From the NCBI GenBank assembly GCA_038277395.1, contig CM076193.1, positions 76,170,307 to 76,234,306 on the forward strand: a stretch of 64,000 nucleotides of DNA, in the 5' to 3' direction. Origin of the DNA: Dryocosmus kuriphilus. Lineage: Eukaryota; Arthropoda; Insecta; Hymenoptera; Cynipidae. The position numbers and the translations under genes were made by a program. The notes beneath the pieces are model-generated. The model saw only the letters and a list, made by a program, of their open reading frames with translations. It was not told where the DNA came from and did not search any database. Below, in pieces: positions 1-11,119 of the stretch (position 1 is the stretch's first letter; each line of letters starts with the position of its first letter).

Positions 1-364
1 TTAATGTTACATACATAGTCATTAAATACTTCCATATACATGAATTTATTTTCTTTAATTGGCTCGCAAACGTAAATCACTCGCAATTCGCACCGAATAA
101 TTCGTTGCATGAAAAGGCGCCTTCAGATTCTTCAGAAATCCGAGATTTCCCAAAATTTCTGCAGATCTGAAGAAAAATCCGTAGATTTGGTAACACTGGT
201 TTTGAGTAATGCAAGTCAAGTGCGAGGAGAGACCGACATGTAGCGCCATCGAACGGTGTCACGCGAACTGCACATTCGTACTATTCGTTCATTTTCGACG
301 TTTGAATACAAAACTTCGGCTTCGGTGAAACCTTCGTCTGATTTTGGCCGCAGCCGAATGTGTG

Positions 365-811
365 GCCTCGCAGCCCGTCGAGATTTTGTAATTAAAAAGA
401 CAGTACATATACAAATCATTGTTTATTAATAACAAAAAGTGGTTTTTAATATACACATTGATATTCTTTGGTGCTAAGGATAATAGTTATGTTACATCTC
501 GGCGTGTTTTCAAATAAATAAGCCTACTTTATTTCTCGTCTGATGAGATAATAGAATCGTCAACTGATTTAACGTTGGTGATTGAGTCGAAGTAACGATT
601 GAAAGATTCTTGTCTTTCAGGGGAAACGTAACGCAAAAGACTTCTGACATCGTTCATTTTAGCCATAGTGATTCCGACGATTGGAGGGGGTACTTTTTCA
701 ATTTCAGCAACATTAAAATATTTTCATCAGAGAAAAAGAACTATTTATTATAAAACATAATGTTTCATATTTCTTGTATTTTAATCACAAAATCTCGACG
801 GGCTGCGAGGC
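365..811. repeat. Inverted repeat pair around a short unique segment
   Basis: Positions 365-397 and 779-811 are inverted copies of each other (about 33 bases, one or two mismatches), containing CTCGCAGCCCGTCGAGATTT. They enclose about 380 bases that hold a short protein-like fragment on the minus strand. The similarity stops abruptly outside the arms. This may be a small foldback element or the ends of a decayed transposon. No target duplication is visible. Confidence 0.6.
529..724 (-). pseudogene. C-terminal protein fragment, possibly from a transposon ORF
   Basis: A minus-strand frame runs from about 724 to a TAA at 529-531; the first ATG is at 664-666 and would give 45 residues. The reading includes VPPPIVGIT, then KMNDVRSLLRYVSPE and FNRYFDS, and ends in a short acidic tail (SSDEK). 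An in-frame stop lies just upstream, so only the last about 62 codons are present. A lysine-rich segment followed by 'SLLxYVxPE' and an F-x2-F motif near the C terminus is a pattern I associate loosely with insect transposon-encoded proteins, but I cannot name the family. It sits inside the inverted repeat pair at 365-811, which supports a mobile origin. It could also be a chance frame. Confidence 0.3.
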
Positions 812-815
812 ACAG

Positions 816-1773
816 TTGCATCCTAACGCTGGGGTAATGGTTTGCTGGCTGGGGCGTAGTTTACGCGGGAGAAAATCTATCGCACCGGCAGATTAAAACA
901 TCAACAGTTTGTTAAATAGTATTCCAATTGAGCTCAAGCTTTTCAGAAAACTTCCTTGAACCTTTCTGAACAACTTTCTCATTGACAGTTTTCGCTTGCT
1001 CAAAATTCGCTCGACTTCCGAAACGCTTGAAGTTGTTTGTGCACGAATTATGCACTGCCTTGGAAAAAAATTATTAACAATTTTTTAAATAAACGTTTTG
1101 AATTTCCTCTGACGTCATCGGTCGCAAAACATGACAATACATACTTCTGATAAGTTTTTATTACAAAATATCAAAAACTTTCCATTTTGCTGCGAGTTGA
1201 GGTGGAAATAATCAAAAAATTCTAATCAGAGATAAAAAATAGTGTTTCGCAAATAATTCGAAAAAATAAAAAAGCTACAACTTTTTGTATACAAAGAAAA
1301 AGATGCAAAATTAGATTCTCATTTAGAATATATATTTTAAAAACTAAAATTCAAGACTTCATTTTCAAGTGCCCACGGGCCTTCCCACTCCAGCAAAATA
1401 ATTCTGTATCTCCTTTTTGCATCCGGCGCCTCAATTGCTCCAAAAGGAAAAGCCTTGCGGTATAAAAACCTCGTGCATTTTCTTTATTTTTCACAAGGTT
1501 TTAGTACTGATCAGTCACTAAATATAAACGTACAAGCCTTCAGCGCTTGTTATAATCAAATAAATTGAATATTATAAACAAAACTTCAAATAAATTGAAT
1601 ATTATAAACAGATAATTGCGAACCTTTCTCTATAAGGGTTTAATCACGACTCATTAACAACGCCCGACTCTACACCAATGAGCCCGACCGTGGTCCCTAC
1701 TCCAAGATTCTAATCACCGAAAGACAGAAGCAGAGAGAGAGAGAGAGGACAACAAAAACGCGTTTGAACTCGT
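816..1773. other. Gene-free AT-rich stretch with scattered motifs
   Basis: No supported gene. A TGACGTCA palindrome is at 1110-1117, a TATAAAA at 1461-1467 and a TCAGT at 1511-1515. A perfect 25-bp direct duplication (1556-1580 and 1586-1610) and a short GA run near 1729-1747 are also present. The TGACGTCA plus TATA combination resembles the long-TIR elements at 44-49 and 58-60 kb, but no other similarity is visible. Confidence 0.5.
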
Positions 1774-2711
1774 ATATCGATGGTATACGGGAATAACATC
1801 CCATTTTTAAAATGCGTTGAAAAACATGCCATTTCAAAACTGCGTTGAAAAACATGCCATTTCAAAACTGCGTTGAAGAACATGCCATTTCGGAGACCAA
1901 GTAAAAAATGGCATTTGAGTCGCTTTTTTCCAAATGGCACTTTTTTACTGTCAACATTTTTTTTTTCTTCTTTCTTTCTTGTTTTAACAAGAGAAGGAAA
2001 ATGTTTTCAAACTAATTTTAACAAATTTCACTGTTTTCAGGTAATCTTTTTGTCATTTGTCTATGAAAAAAAATGCGAAATTTTTTTTCATATCAAGCTA
2101 TTATAGATATTGTTTTAATAAAAAATGTTTTATAATATTGGTGTAACATACTTTAAATTATTGTTATTGCTAAATTTATTGTATTTTCGCATTTTGTACA
2201 AAATACACGGGAAAAATAAGTTGTCGAAATTTTAGTTGACTAAGTCAACCACTTTAGGATAGGATCGAAAGTATAGCAGAAATTGAAAATGTCGTCGTTA
2301 CAAAATTTGACTGATATCTATTTAAAAAGTATAAGAAGTGAACGAATTACAAACGACAGTTAACAAAAATCTGAAGGCAGAGGAATAGAGTTCGTGTAAC
2401 ACTTCAAAGCTTCGAAGCTAGTTAACGAAATTTTCGTTGACCGTTGACCGGTTCATAGACGTAAATTTCACAAAATACAAAATTTTCTATTATTTCGACT
2501 GTAAGTTCTAAACTTTAGCGATATGAAAGTTTTGAGAGATTTTTTTTTAAAATGAACTTTTTTGAGTTTTTGTCTGAAATGGCACTTTCGGTGAAACGGC
2601 ATGTTCTTCAACGCAGTTTCGAAATGGCGTGTTTTTCAACGCAGTTTTGAAATGGCATGGTTTTCAATGCATTTTTGAAATGGAATGTTATTCCCGTATA
2701 CGTTCGATATA
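1774..2711. mobile_element. MITE with long TIRs and subterminal 28-bp tandem repeats
   Basis: The ends are inverted copies: TATATCGA followed by GTATACGGGAATAACAT on the left (from 1774) and its reverse complement on the right (to 2711). Inside each arm lie three 28-base units of the type CCATTTCAAAACTGCGTTG plus AAAAACATG (about 1800-1890 and, inverted, about 2585-2690). The 0.7-kb centre is AT-rich and has no supported ORF. A non-autonomous DNA transposon is the simplest reading. The superfamily cannot be assigned and no target duplication is clear. Apparent ORFs across the arms are translations of the repeat. Confidence 0.8.
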
Positions 2712-2934
2712 TAACATGTAAGTTTAGTTTTAAGTATATATATTAAACGGCATTAAACGAACAATTATTATTGTTATTATTGTTTTCGCTATCGTGTCGT
2801 ACGTTTGTGAAGTTGTGTGTGTCGTCCACCACAGAAGGCATTTTTTGTATAAAAAAAACAACAAATAATGGTTTTTCGAGCCTCTATCTGAGGAATTGAT
2901 GAAATTCTTCAATTCAAAATAACACCTCCTACTT

Positions 2935-3170
2935 CAGGCATCCCTTTACGCCTGAGCAAACACTATGACGCTTCATGGTCTAGAGCAGGGTTGTTTTATT
3001 TATTTGACGAATGCGGGTTCGATGCCTGATTCGGAACCTTTCAAAATTTGTCTATGTACTTTTACCGGAGTTCTGGTGGTCGTCGGATCCCACCTTAAGC
3101 TGTAGGCCCTTCCATCATGCACTTGGTTGCAACCCAGCCCGTGAATGATGGGGTAAAAAAATTATACCAA
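2935..3170 (+). repeat. tRNA-derived SINE, family shared with 26565-26795
   Basis: The head carries an A-box-like TGGTCTAGAGCAGGG and a B-box-like GGGTTCGATGCCTG. The body (CTATGTACTTTTACCGGAG, then GTCGGATCCCACCTTAAGCTG) matches the reverse strand at 26565-26795, with about 75-80 percent identity by eye. Conserved order of A box, B box and body marks a SINE family. The tail ends in ATTATACC just before the hAT target site. Confidence 0.65.
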
Positions 3171-3204
3171 ACTTTCCAATATGTCAAATATGCATATATC
3201 ACTC

Positions 3205-3227
3205 TCAGCAGATAGGGTTACCAACAC
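3205..3227. repeat. Left target duplication and TIR of the hAT element
   Basis: TCAGCAGA at 3205-3212 is the target duplication; the element begins at 3213 with TAGGGTTACCAACAC. The same 8 bases and an inverted copy of the terminus are found at the other end. Confidence 0.9.
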
Positions 3228-3420
3228 AGCCTGAAGTCTGACCCGGAGATTCGTCTATGAGGGCGGGGGGTACACATATGACATGAATACTTTTATCCGT
3301 AGTCTGCGTATTTACTGAGCGCTTTTAAATTTTATTTATTTTATTACTTATTTTCATAAACCATTCCTCATTGTAGAATACTCATTATTCATTCTTTATT
3401 AGTTTCTTTCTTCGTTCGTT

Positions 3421-5207
3421 CTATTTCTTACATTCGCTGTTCTCATTAGGTCTATATAAACAAAATAAAGGGGTTAGTAGATTTTTAAGAAATAAATAAA
3501 ACAATTTATTCAATAATTTGCATATTTTTACCTTATTAAATCTTCTCCACATATATTTCTCTTTTGATATGGCTTTTCTTAAAAGTTGAGTTTGCTCTGG
3601 CTGTGAAATAAATTTTCCGAATTCATCGCAACTCATATCGAAATTCAATCTAACAGCCAATTCAGATTTCACTATTTCGACTCTAAACGATTCCTCAAAT
3701 CACTCCAGACATTACCCATAATAGGAAAAAATTTTTCCACGTAAGCGTTGCTTATTGGGATTGATAAAATGTTGCCTACGAGTGTAGGCAATTCTTTAAA
3801 CGCATTGCTGCTCTAGAAAATCTTGACCCATTTTAAGATCCAACCGAATTTGAAGACTTTTAATATTTGTGAATCCCGAAGCTAGTAAAATGGTCTCTTC
3901 GAACAATGCATCTTCATCGATTTCCACTTTCACAGCTTTTACAGCTTTTAACAGACTTTGGTACGTTGGCGGTTTCGTTTTCAAATTGATAATGGGGAAA
4001 TATTGAAATGGACTATTTTCATAGTCGTACCATTTGCGAAGATATCCAAGGGCCCTTTTATAAATGTTTTTGCTTCTTCTTCGAATTTAGATCTTTTACC
4101 TCGGTCAAGATGATCTAAACTCTTGTTGACTTTGCTTCCATAAAAACAATCGTTGAGTCTTGTTTCAATTTGATCTTTCAATTTCACCATGATTTCATGA
4201 ACATCTGAGCTCATGACGTAATCTGCCTCCAAACATTTTATACTTTTGGTTAATATATTCATAAAATGATGCGCGAAGTATAGATAGCATTCCAGCATGG
4301 TCAGTGGTGCGTTTAAGTCGTCGTTAACTTCATTTTGCTAATCACACACGAATTTCCATATAATTTTGTGGACTTCTTTTTCTCCTTGGGCTAGAAAATA
4401 TTGTTTTATTGCCGGCCATTTGGCGATAAGTCTCTTAATAGCAGGATGTAAAGACAACCATCTTGTGATGACATATCTTAGAATGTCTTGGAATTCCATT
4501 TCGAAATCTTCGAAACATTCCTTTAATTTTTCAACATTTTTCACGCTCGATGAAAATTCAGCATAAATTCTTAAAACCAAAGTCTCAACGTCGTACGACA
4601 GGGCTTTACAGGCATGTCTGCCAGAATTATGTATAAGGTGTGCGTTGTAATTGCTCTTTATAATGTCGGGATAGATGTCGGAGAGTTTTTGAAAAACTGA
4701 ATTTTTCTCGCCATAATTGACGCTGGCATTGTCGGCTGAATAAGAGCTTCCATTTTTTACATCGAGACCGTTCATATTCAAACACGTCGTGATTTTTTCG
4801 AATATGGCTTTCGAAGTTTCCTGGCTGTCTTCATAGAAATCCAATATTCGATCTCGTACTCCGTGGTTGATGTCGGAATATTTTATAGCGATAGGATAAA
4901 GCTTTCGATTGCCCTTATTCGATGCATCTGTTGCAATCGAAAACGAAATCGGAAACTCGTTATATGCTTTTATCTCTCCCAGGACCATTTCAAAACTTTT
5001 TGGCGCCAGAATGTTTTCCACTGATACTTCTGCTTTCGTTCTGCCGCATTGTTGCTTCCTAGCAATGCTGCTGTCTGCATATAATTTGCTAGATATCTTA
5101 ATACCACAATCTATACTAAGATAACTGTGGTGGTGAATAATGCCATGATACACCTGAACTATTTCGGCCCTGGCAATTTTCAACTGTTCCGGCGTGTCTA
5201 TAAATAA
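3421..5207 (-). pseudogene. hAT transposase body and C-terminal dimerisation region (broken)
   Basis: Reading on the minus strand, a frame from about 5207 to 4338 carries FSIATDASNKGNRKLYPI and later YSADNASVNYGEKNSVF and YNAHLIHNSGRHACKAL, matching the catalytic-core layout of hAT transposases (D at DAS and D at SADNAS are the likely acidic residues). An in-frame TAG at 4338-4340 interrupts it; the same frame resumes at once and continues to 3981. A frameshift near 3985 leads to the 3984-3796 frame, another near 3796 to a segment with ILSIPISNAYVEKFF, IMGNVW and DLRNRL, which is the hATC dimerisation motif. A further shift near 3675 leads to the tail. A splice acceptor-like TTTATTTATAG precedes the body at about 5200. 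Total damage is at least one nonsense codon and three frameshifts. Confidence 0.85.
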
Positions 5208-5405
5208 AAATCAAGTTTTCTTGTTAGAATTAGTGCATATTATTAATTTTTGTTTTTGAGTTTTACTTTTTGGTCAATTTTTCCAACGATTGTAAAGTTA
5301 ATTAATTTTTATGTACAGTTTATATATATTTTCAATTATTTATTTTTGTTTTTATATTTTTGTGTATACATTTTTATATTATCATAAAGTATATTTATAA
5401 ATATA

Positions 5406-5770
5406 GTTATACAGTAAATATTAATTTAATTCATTCGACACTTCCAGACTATATATTTATCAGAAAATAATCTCTTGATAATTTTCACGATGTTTTATGG
5501 TTGAAAAATACGCGAAATAAATAAAACAAGTTTCACAAAAAAACACCGTGGACCGGGCTTGAACTGGCAACCTTTTCATCTCTAGTAAGACGCGCTACCA
5601 ATTGAGCCAAGAGATTATAATCATACTATAAGATTATTATCATTATAGATTATAATCTCATCTATCTAATTATAAATTATAATCATTAGAGATTATAACC
5701 ATAATCAAGAGATTATTCTCTGATAAATATATAGTCTGGAAGTGTTGAATTAATTAAATTAATATTTGCA
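5406..5770. mobile_element. Foldback element nested in the hAT transposon
   Basis: Arms of about 70 bases (5406-5480 and 5703-5770) are inverted copies, sharing CACTTCCAGACTATATATTT and AATAATCTCTTGAT with a few mismatches. The centre holds a tRNA-like segment on the minus strand (5544-5613) and repeated TTATAATC motifs. It lies between the zinc finger exon and the transposase body, so it probably inserted into a hAT intron. Confidence 0.75.
5544..5613 (-). repeat. tRNA-like segment with Pol III-type boxes
   Basis: On the minus strand it reads CTCTTGGCTCAATTGGTAGC (A-box-like), a short anticodon-arm-like part, then CCAGTTCAAGCCCGG (B-box-like) followed by a seven-T run (A run at 5537-5543), which could terminate Pol III. 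The stems are imperfect, so this is a tRNA-derived repeat rather than a working tRNA gene. Confidence 0.5.
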
Positions 5771-5932
5771 TAATATAACCAGACGATAAAAATTCGATAA
5801 GTTAAAATTCATCAAGTTTTCAAGAAAAAAAAAAGTTATAAAGTATGCTTATATCTGTATATTTTTGTACATTTTCTAAATTTAAGTAATTAAAATAAAG
5901 TTTAATAGCTTTTATAGGCATAAAAGCTGTCA

Positions 5933-6211
5933 TTACTTGCTTTTTTGAAACGTTTTGACATTTTTTTTGTGACTCAAACTTTGGAGATGAGTTGTGACAG
6001 CTTTTTCTCCGTCATGCTTCACTGTGAATTTCATATCACATTTTCTACATTTCGCAGTGTGCAAGTCAATTTTTTGCAGCCAAGCCTTATATTCGTCCTT
6101 TTTCATCCATTCATCAAAAAAGGTGCAAAAATATTTCTTCTTCTTTTGTGGCTCACTACTACTCGAAACATTTGTTTCTCGGGATGATGACATTTTTGTT
6201 AAGCAATTCAA
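5933..6211 (-). pseudogene. hAT N-terminal zinc finger exon
   Basis: A 92-codon frame on the minus strand begins with an ATG inside MNCLTKMSSSRETNVSS. It contains WMKKDEYKAWLQKI, then CRKCDMKF and a His pair (H at THLQSLSHKKN), a C2H2/BED-like finger of the type that starts many hAT transposases and binds the terminal repeats. It ends at AAG-TAATG, which reads as a splice donor, and the transposase body begins about 730 bases further on. The simple splice I tried does not keep the reading phase, so either the intron ends differ or a small indel has occurred. The exon itself has no internal stop. Confidence 0.7.
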
Positions 6212-6756
6212 CAGTCAATGCTAATTCTAACCAAAAACTGTAATATTCTAAAATTAATTTTAATATAGAAAAACAGAATCGAGTTTTTAAAAGAAGAAGC
6301 TACTTAAAAGTTATTCACAAAACTTCGCAAAATCCTTGCAATTTTCAGTTAACTATTTTAGCTCAGCTGGCAACAATACACATAGACCAGATACATAACA
6401 GTACCAAAGATGTTACATAATGGGTTATGAAAACTTAAGCGCGTGCGCGGCAGTGAATCAGATGTCATTAACAGGATTGGCCAGTCTTTTTTCTCTCTCA
6501 ATCAGAGAGAGAGAGAGAAAAAAGACTTCAAAAGAGATAGAGAGAGAAAAGATTCGAAAAAAGACTTTGTAAAACACACGAGTGAGATTACTCGTATGTT
6601 CTTAATATAATCACAGAATTAGCATCAGTGTAAATAAAAATTACTTAGACCTTGCTTCGTAATAAAGTATTAAACCCGGAGAAAACGACATCTAACCCGG
6701 AGACCCGGAGACTATGCTCGAAAGTCGAAACCCTGAGTCTCCGGGTGAAACCCTGA

Positions 6757-6779
6757 GTGTTGGCAACTCTATCAGCAGA
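6757..6779. repeat. Right TIR and target duplication of the hAT element
   Basis: GTGTTGGCAACTCTA ends the element at 6771 and is followed directly by TCAGCAGA (6772-6779), identical to the left flank. Confidence 0.9.
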
Positions 6780-9331
6780 TCACTTGATCATTAAAAAAAT
6801 GCGTCCTTGTTGACTGATGATGATATAAACCGGGACAGCCCCGTGCAGAATATTCAGTTTGGTACCAAAATCCAACTAAGGAAATGTCTTTCGGCATATT
6901 GGGCAAATACCATCTTAAGTCTAAAATATAATTTTTGTATAATAATTATAATAATAATAATATTAAAGGGCGATGACCCTTGACTATCCAAACTATAGCA
7001 GTAAAAAGATTTTTCAAATTTAAAAAAAATGGTAGGAAAAACATATTTTCTCTGTTAAGAATATTGTGTAATAATTTATAACACAAGATACTTTGTTAGA
7101 GATTATATTTCTAAACATCTTTCTTGAAATTTTTATATATATCGACAACGGTGAGAGATACACGTAAATTTAGAACATTTAAGTGTTTACTAAAGGGGTA
7201 TCGCCGCCCTCCACCACTGTAATCGAATGCAGTATTATTATTTTAAAAAATTGTAAATTTTGATATTTCTGCAAAACGTTGAAACATGCGCGGAAATTCT
7301 CAGTTTCAAGGATTTTCGAAATAGAAACCATCCCTGATCGGTCTGAACTGACCCAGAATCAATATCCGCAAAATTTAGAAAGTCTCCGGGTAAACCTCGA
7401 ATTCATTCAGTTTAGATGAGAGGATTGAAATGGATTGAAAAGTCATTTCGGAAGGCGTTCGATTCATTGAGATTGAAAAGGATTTGAAGATAGTTTCAGA
7501 TTGATTTTGGATTTATTCGGCTTGAAGTTGTTGTTCTTTACAGATTGGAAAGGATTAAAACTTACTCGGGATGAATCTTCGGATTTATGCTGATTAAGCG
7601 CGGACTGAAGAGTATTAAAAGGTGGTTTCCGATATTCCTGAGATATCCTTAGGATATCCTGGAATGTTTTGTGACGAATTTTGGATATTTAAAATTCCTG
7701 CGCCGGATATCTAAAAAATTCCAATATCTCATGTGAAACTTTTGAATATCCCTAAAACGTTCCAAAAATATCCCAGGGTATCTTATGGATATCCCATGGG
7801 TATCTAAATTTCCGTCTTGATACATCGAGAGATAAATGCGATATCCCACAATATCCCGTTGCTATGAGGGATTATACTGGCAAAAATAGAAAAAGATAAC
7901 CATAGACAAACCAAGGATAGTCTGGGTTGGAAAAGAAGGATAGTGAATAATCTAGTTCATGTTTCATTTTAATATTAAGAATAATATTCAGAGACAAATT
8001 GAACTGTTTGCTTGCTTTAATATATTTATATATGTTTAATTCTATCTACTAGAAAAATTATAGAAACCCGTTATACACACTGTTGGCCAAAGTTTGTATT
8101 GTATTTCGTCCTTGTGTGGGCTCAATTTGTCCTTGAGTCTACATTTCTCAGAACTTAGTTCGAGTTCAACATCAGCTGAATCGGAAATGCCCTGTTGCAC
8201 GTCGCAAATGCCGCGACTGCGATCTGTTGCATCTGCCACGTGCCCCCACATTATGGCATAATGTGTCACTGGGCCACGCACGGAGCTGAACCCCCTTACT
8301 TCCTCCCCTCACTCAGTGGATCGCTCGGCAGCGTATGTGACCACACGCACCTTCCCGCATACACAAACTCTTTGTGTCAGAGTACTTTACTCATATCCAT
8401 ACACGCCGTGGAATCCTAGATTTTGTAAATTCGAATTGAATGGCGCAGCTGAATACAAGTCGCGTACCGCATCACATGGATACGCAGGGTACTTTTTTCA
8501 CTCCGTCTCGACTCCCCCTTCTCTCCTTTCAATCTTTGCACCCTTCACCACCCTCTCTTTCTCTAGACAGTCTAGAGTCTATAGTAAACCTCTTTTGCCG
8601 TTATCCCCAATCAACCCCCCCCCCCCCTCTCACTCTCCCCCTTCCATATGTAATATATATATTCCAATTCACTTCCTATCCCATCGTTGTATGCAAGATG
8701 CGACCTTGCATGAATCTCAAAAAATGTGCTACCCTTCACGTTGGAAACGTTTGGACAGTGTAGCAACTACATTGACAGGAGAGAAGATGAAATAAAAGCC
8801 GTATAAGAGGAATCTAACTCCCTATCAAGGTTCCTCGAATACCCATTTTAGGAAGTTTTCAAGTTTTGAGGATATACAACTCCTCGAAATGTCGCTATGA
8901 GTCATAGAAGTTGATGCTTGATAAATCGTCTGCTTTGAATGAATAGGATTTTTTGGGACTGGGTTAAGAAGGATGATTTGTGGTCTTTGCGTAAAAAGAA
9001 AAAGAAATTTGCATTGCTATTGTTATATGGGGGATTTCCTTTAAGATTTAATTCAATTTTAGGAAAGCTTAATTGATTCAACAATTACAATGTTTCGTAG
9101 AATTAATTTTAAGAAAAATTTGTGACTTCGTCCGACTTTGGACAGGACTTCGAGGATCAATCTTTTTTTTAATTTTTGATCTCTATCAAGTTTGATTTCG
9201 CCTGACCATGCTTCGAGCAAATCCTAATAATTGCAAATAAGTTTTTCTTACAGATTCTTGTATATTTTAGACCGAAAATTCTGAAACCTCCAATTTTGTT
9301 TCCATTTGACGAATATTATTTGTTTTTTGTA
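6780..9331. other. Gene-free region with degenerate short repeats
   Basis: No supported gene. At about 7400-7630 there are diverged repeats of GGATTGAAAAG type, and at 7630-7860 many short GGATATCC or ATATCCC motifs. A pyrimidine-rich tract with a C run (about 8480-8660) produces proline- and serine-rich frames without recognisable domains. The rest shows no structure I can name. Confidence 0.6.
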
Positions 9332-9791
9332 TTAAGGGCGATGGAACGGTAAACAAAAAATGTACAGGACTCGTGAAGATACCTTATTTTCATGTGTAAA
9401 TCCACATAATTTCAGATTTAGCTTATTTTATGAAAAAGAGCGCAAAGATACGAATTTTTCCGGAGCTTAAAAGGGACTACAGGGTTCGATGAGTTTCGCT
9501 CCCAAAACATTTTTTTGGAAATAGAGAAGAATATGTTATAAGCGTCGAAAACTGAAGAGATGCTGTCTTTCTAGCGGATGACAGTTTCGATGCGCACACT
9601 CGTGCATTTGTTGAGTTTTCTATTTTTATAAAATATTTTCTCCTTTTTCCAAAAAAATATTTTGGGAGCGAAACTCCTCGAACCCTATAGTCTAAATATA
9701 GCAAAATCTGAAATGATGAAGATTCACTCCTCAAAATGAGGTGCCTTCACAAGTCCTGTGAATTTTTCGTGCTCTGTTCCATCGCCCTTAA
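9332..9791. mobile_element. 460-bp palindromic MITE
   Basis: The two halves are inverted copies over almost the whole length. The ends read TTAAGGGCGATGGAAC, and the inner parts share GGGTTCGA-GAGTTTCGCTCC and a TTTTTTTGGAAA core. Flanks are TA on both sides (9330-9331 and 9792-9793). Alternatively the terminal TTAA itself is the duplicated target, as in piggyBac-like elements. No coding capacity. Confidence 0.85.
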
Positions 9792-9863
9792 TAAAACTAC
9801 CGTCTACTCGTAAAGTATGCACCAGACGTTGTTAGGACACGCATTATATATATATATATATAT

Positions 9864-10901
9864 TAGGGTGTGCCAAAAAAAATCGATAATTTTTTTTCTC
9901 TCTCTCCCCCAAAATATCGTAGAATGCGTCCAAACAAAAATTCTCGCATAGGCGGAGACAGTAATTTCAATTTTAAGAGGTCCATCATCGAATTTAAAAT
10001 TTTCCCATTAAAATAACATATAAAAGAGCATTTTTTACACTATTTAATTCCGCAAGCTATGAAAAAATTTTTTTTTCATAAAAGTAAATAAATAAACCTT
10101 ATTGAACATTAAATTTTTGACAAAAAATCCCATCGAGTGAAATTTCTATTATCAATATTTGACTTTCTGTAGAGCCTTAAAGTTACAATTTTTGAAAGTT
10201 TTGTGTTTTTTACATTTTTATGGTAAACTATAGGAGATCGGACAAAAAGTTCAATCGCAATTTTGTAGTACATCTGAGGCACTACAAAAAAGTCTGCGAG
10301 AAATTTTTCGTATTATTAATATATAAGAAGTTATAGATCCAAAATTAGGCCGAAATTTGCGTTTTCCCTCTGAGCATATAAATACTTTGTACGTTAAAAA
10401 TTAAAAAAATAAGAATTTGTGTGTCTGTGACTTCTTAAATATTAATAATATGAAAAAGTTCTCCCAGACATTTTTGTAGTGCGTCAGATAGACTAAAAAA
10501 TTGCAATTTAACTTTTTGTCCTATCTCCGAAGGTTTAGCATAAAAATGTAAAAAAACACAAAATTTTCAAAAATTGAAATTTTAAGGTTCTACAGAAAGT
10601 CAAATATTGATGATAGAAATTTCACTCAATGGAACTTTTTGTCAAAAATTTAATGCTGAATAAGGTTTATTTAATTATTTTATGAAAAAAAAAATTTTCC
10701 ATAGCTTGTGGAATTAAATAATGTAAAAAATCATCTTTTCTATGTTATTTCAATGGGAAAACTTTAAATTCGATGATGGACCTCTTAAAATTGAAATTAT
10801 GGGCTCTGCTTGTGAGAGAATTTTTTTTTCGACATATTCTACGATATCTTGGGGGGAGAGTGAGAAAAAAAAATTATCGATTTTTTTTTGGCACACCCTA
10901 A
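9864..10901. mobile_element. 1.04-kb palindromic MITE
   Basis: A full-length palindrome with its axis near 10385. It begins TAGGGTGTGCCAAAAAAA and ends with the inverse. Interior landmarks recur inverted, for example AAGAGGTCCATCATCGAATT (near 9980) against the copy near 10770. TA dinucleotides lie at both edges, inside an AT microsatellite (9846-9862), so the target may have been TA. The arms differ by scattered substitutions. It has no ORF of its own; the frame at 10742-10930 is a repeat translation. Confidence 0.87.
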
Positions 10902-11119
10902 TATATATACCTATAATGAATAATTTTTAAAAACGTTTTATTTGCAGAATTTTAATCACTACGCCCCCTGCGCGCGTCAAATCCCAATTATGGTTTTCAT
11001 AAATTTCAAAAGTGAGATAATATAAGACATTAGGTAATATTCTCCACAAAGTATTATGAAAAATGTATTATGGAACATGGGCTCTGAAAAACCTCATGGA
11101 AAGCTCTGGATTCTTGAAA

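Larger units (their letters stand above)
3213..6771 (-). mobile_element. hAT-superfamily DNA transposon, complete but decayed
   Basis: A 3559-bp element with inverted ends: TAGGGTTACCAACAC at 3213 against TAGAGTTGCCAACAC read inward from 6771, with an adjacent shared ACCCGGAG motif a little further in. It is flanked by an exact 8-bp duplication, TCAGCAGA (3205-3212 and 6772-6779), the size expected for hAT. The minus strand encodes a zinc finger exon, a long transposase body and a C-terminal dimerisation segment. A foldback element (about 5406-5770) sits between the zinc finger exon and the body, probably inside an intron. Nonsense and frameshift mutations show that this copy is not functional. 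Confidence 0.93.

Noticed and set aside
8316..8795. 159-codon Pro/Ser-rich ORF
   Set aside because: Comes from a pyrimidine-rich low-complexity tract, has no domain and overlaps another open frame of the same quality.
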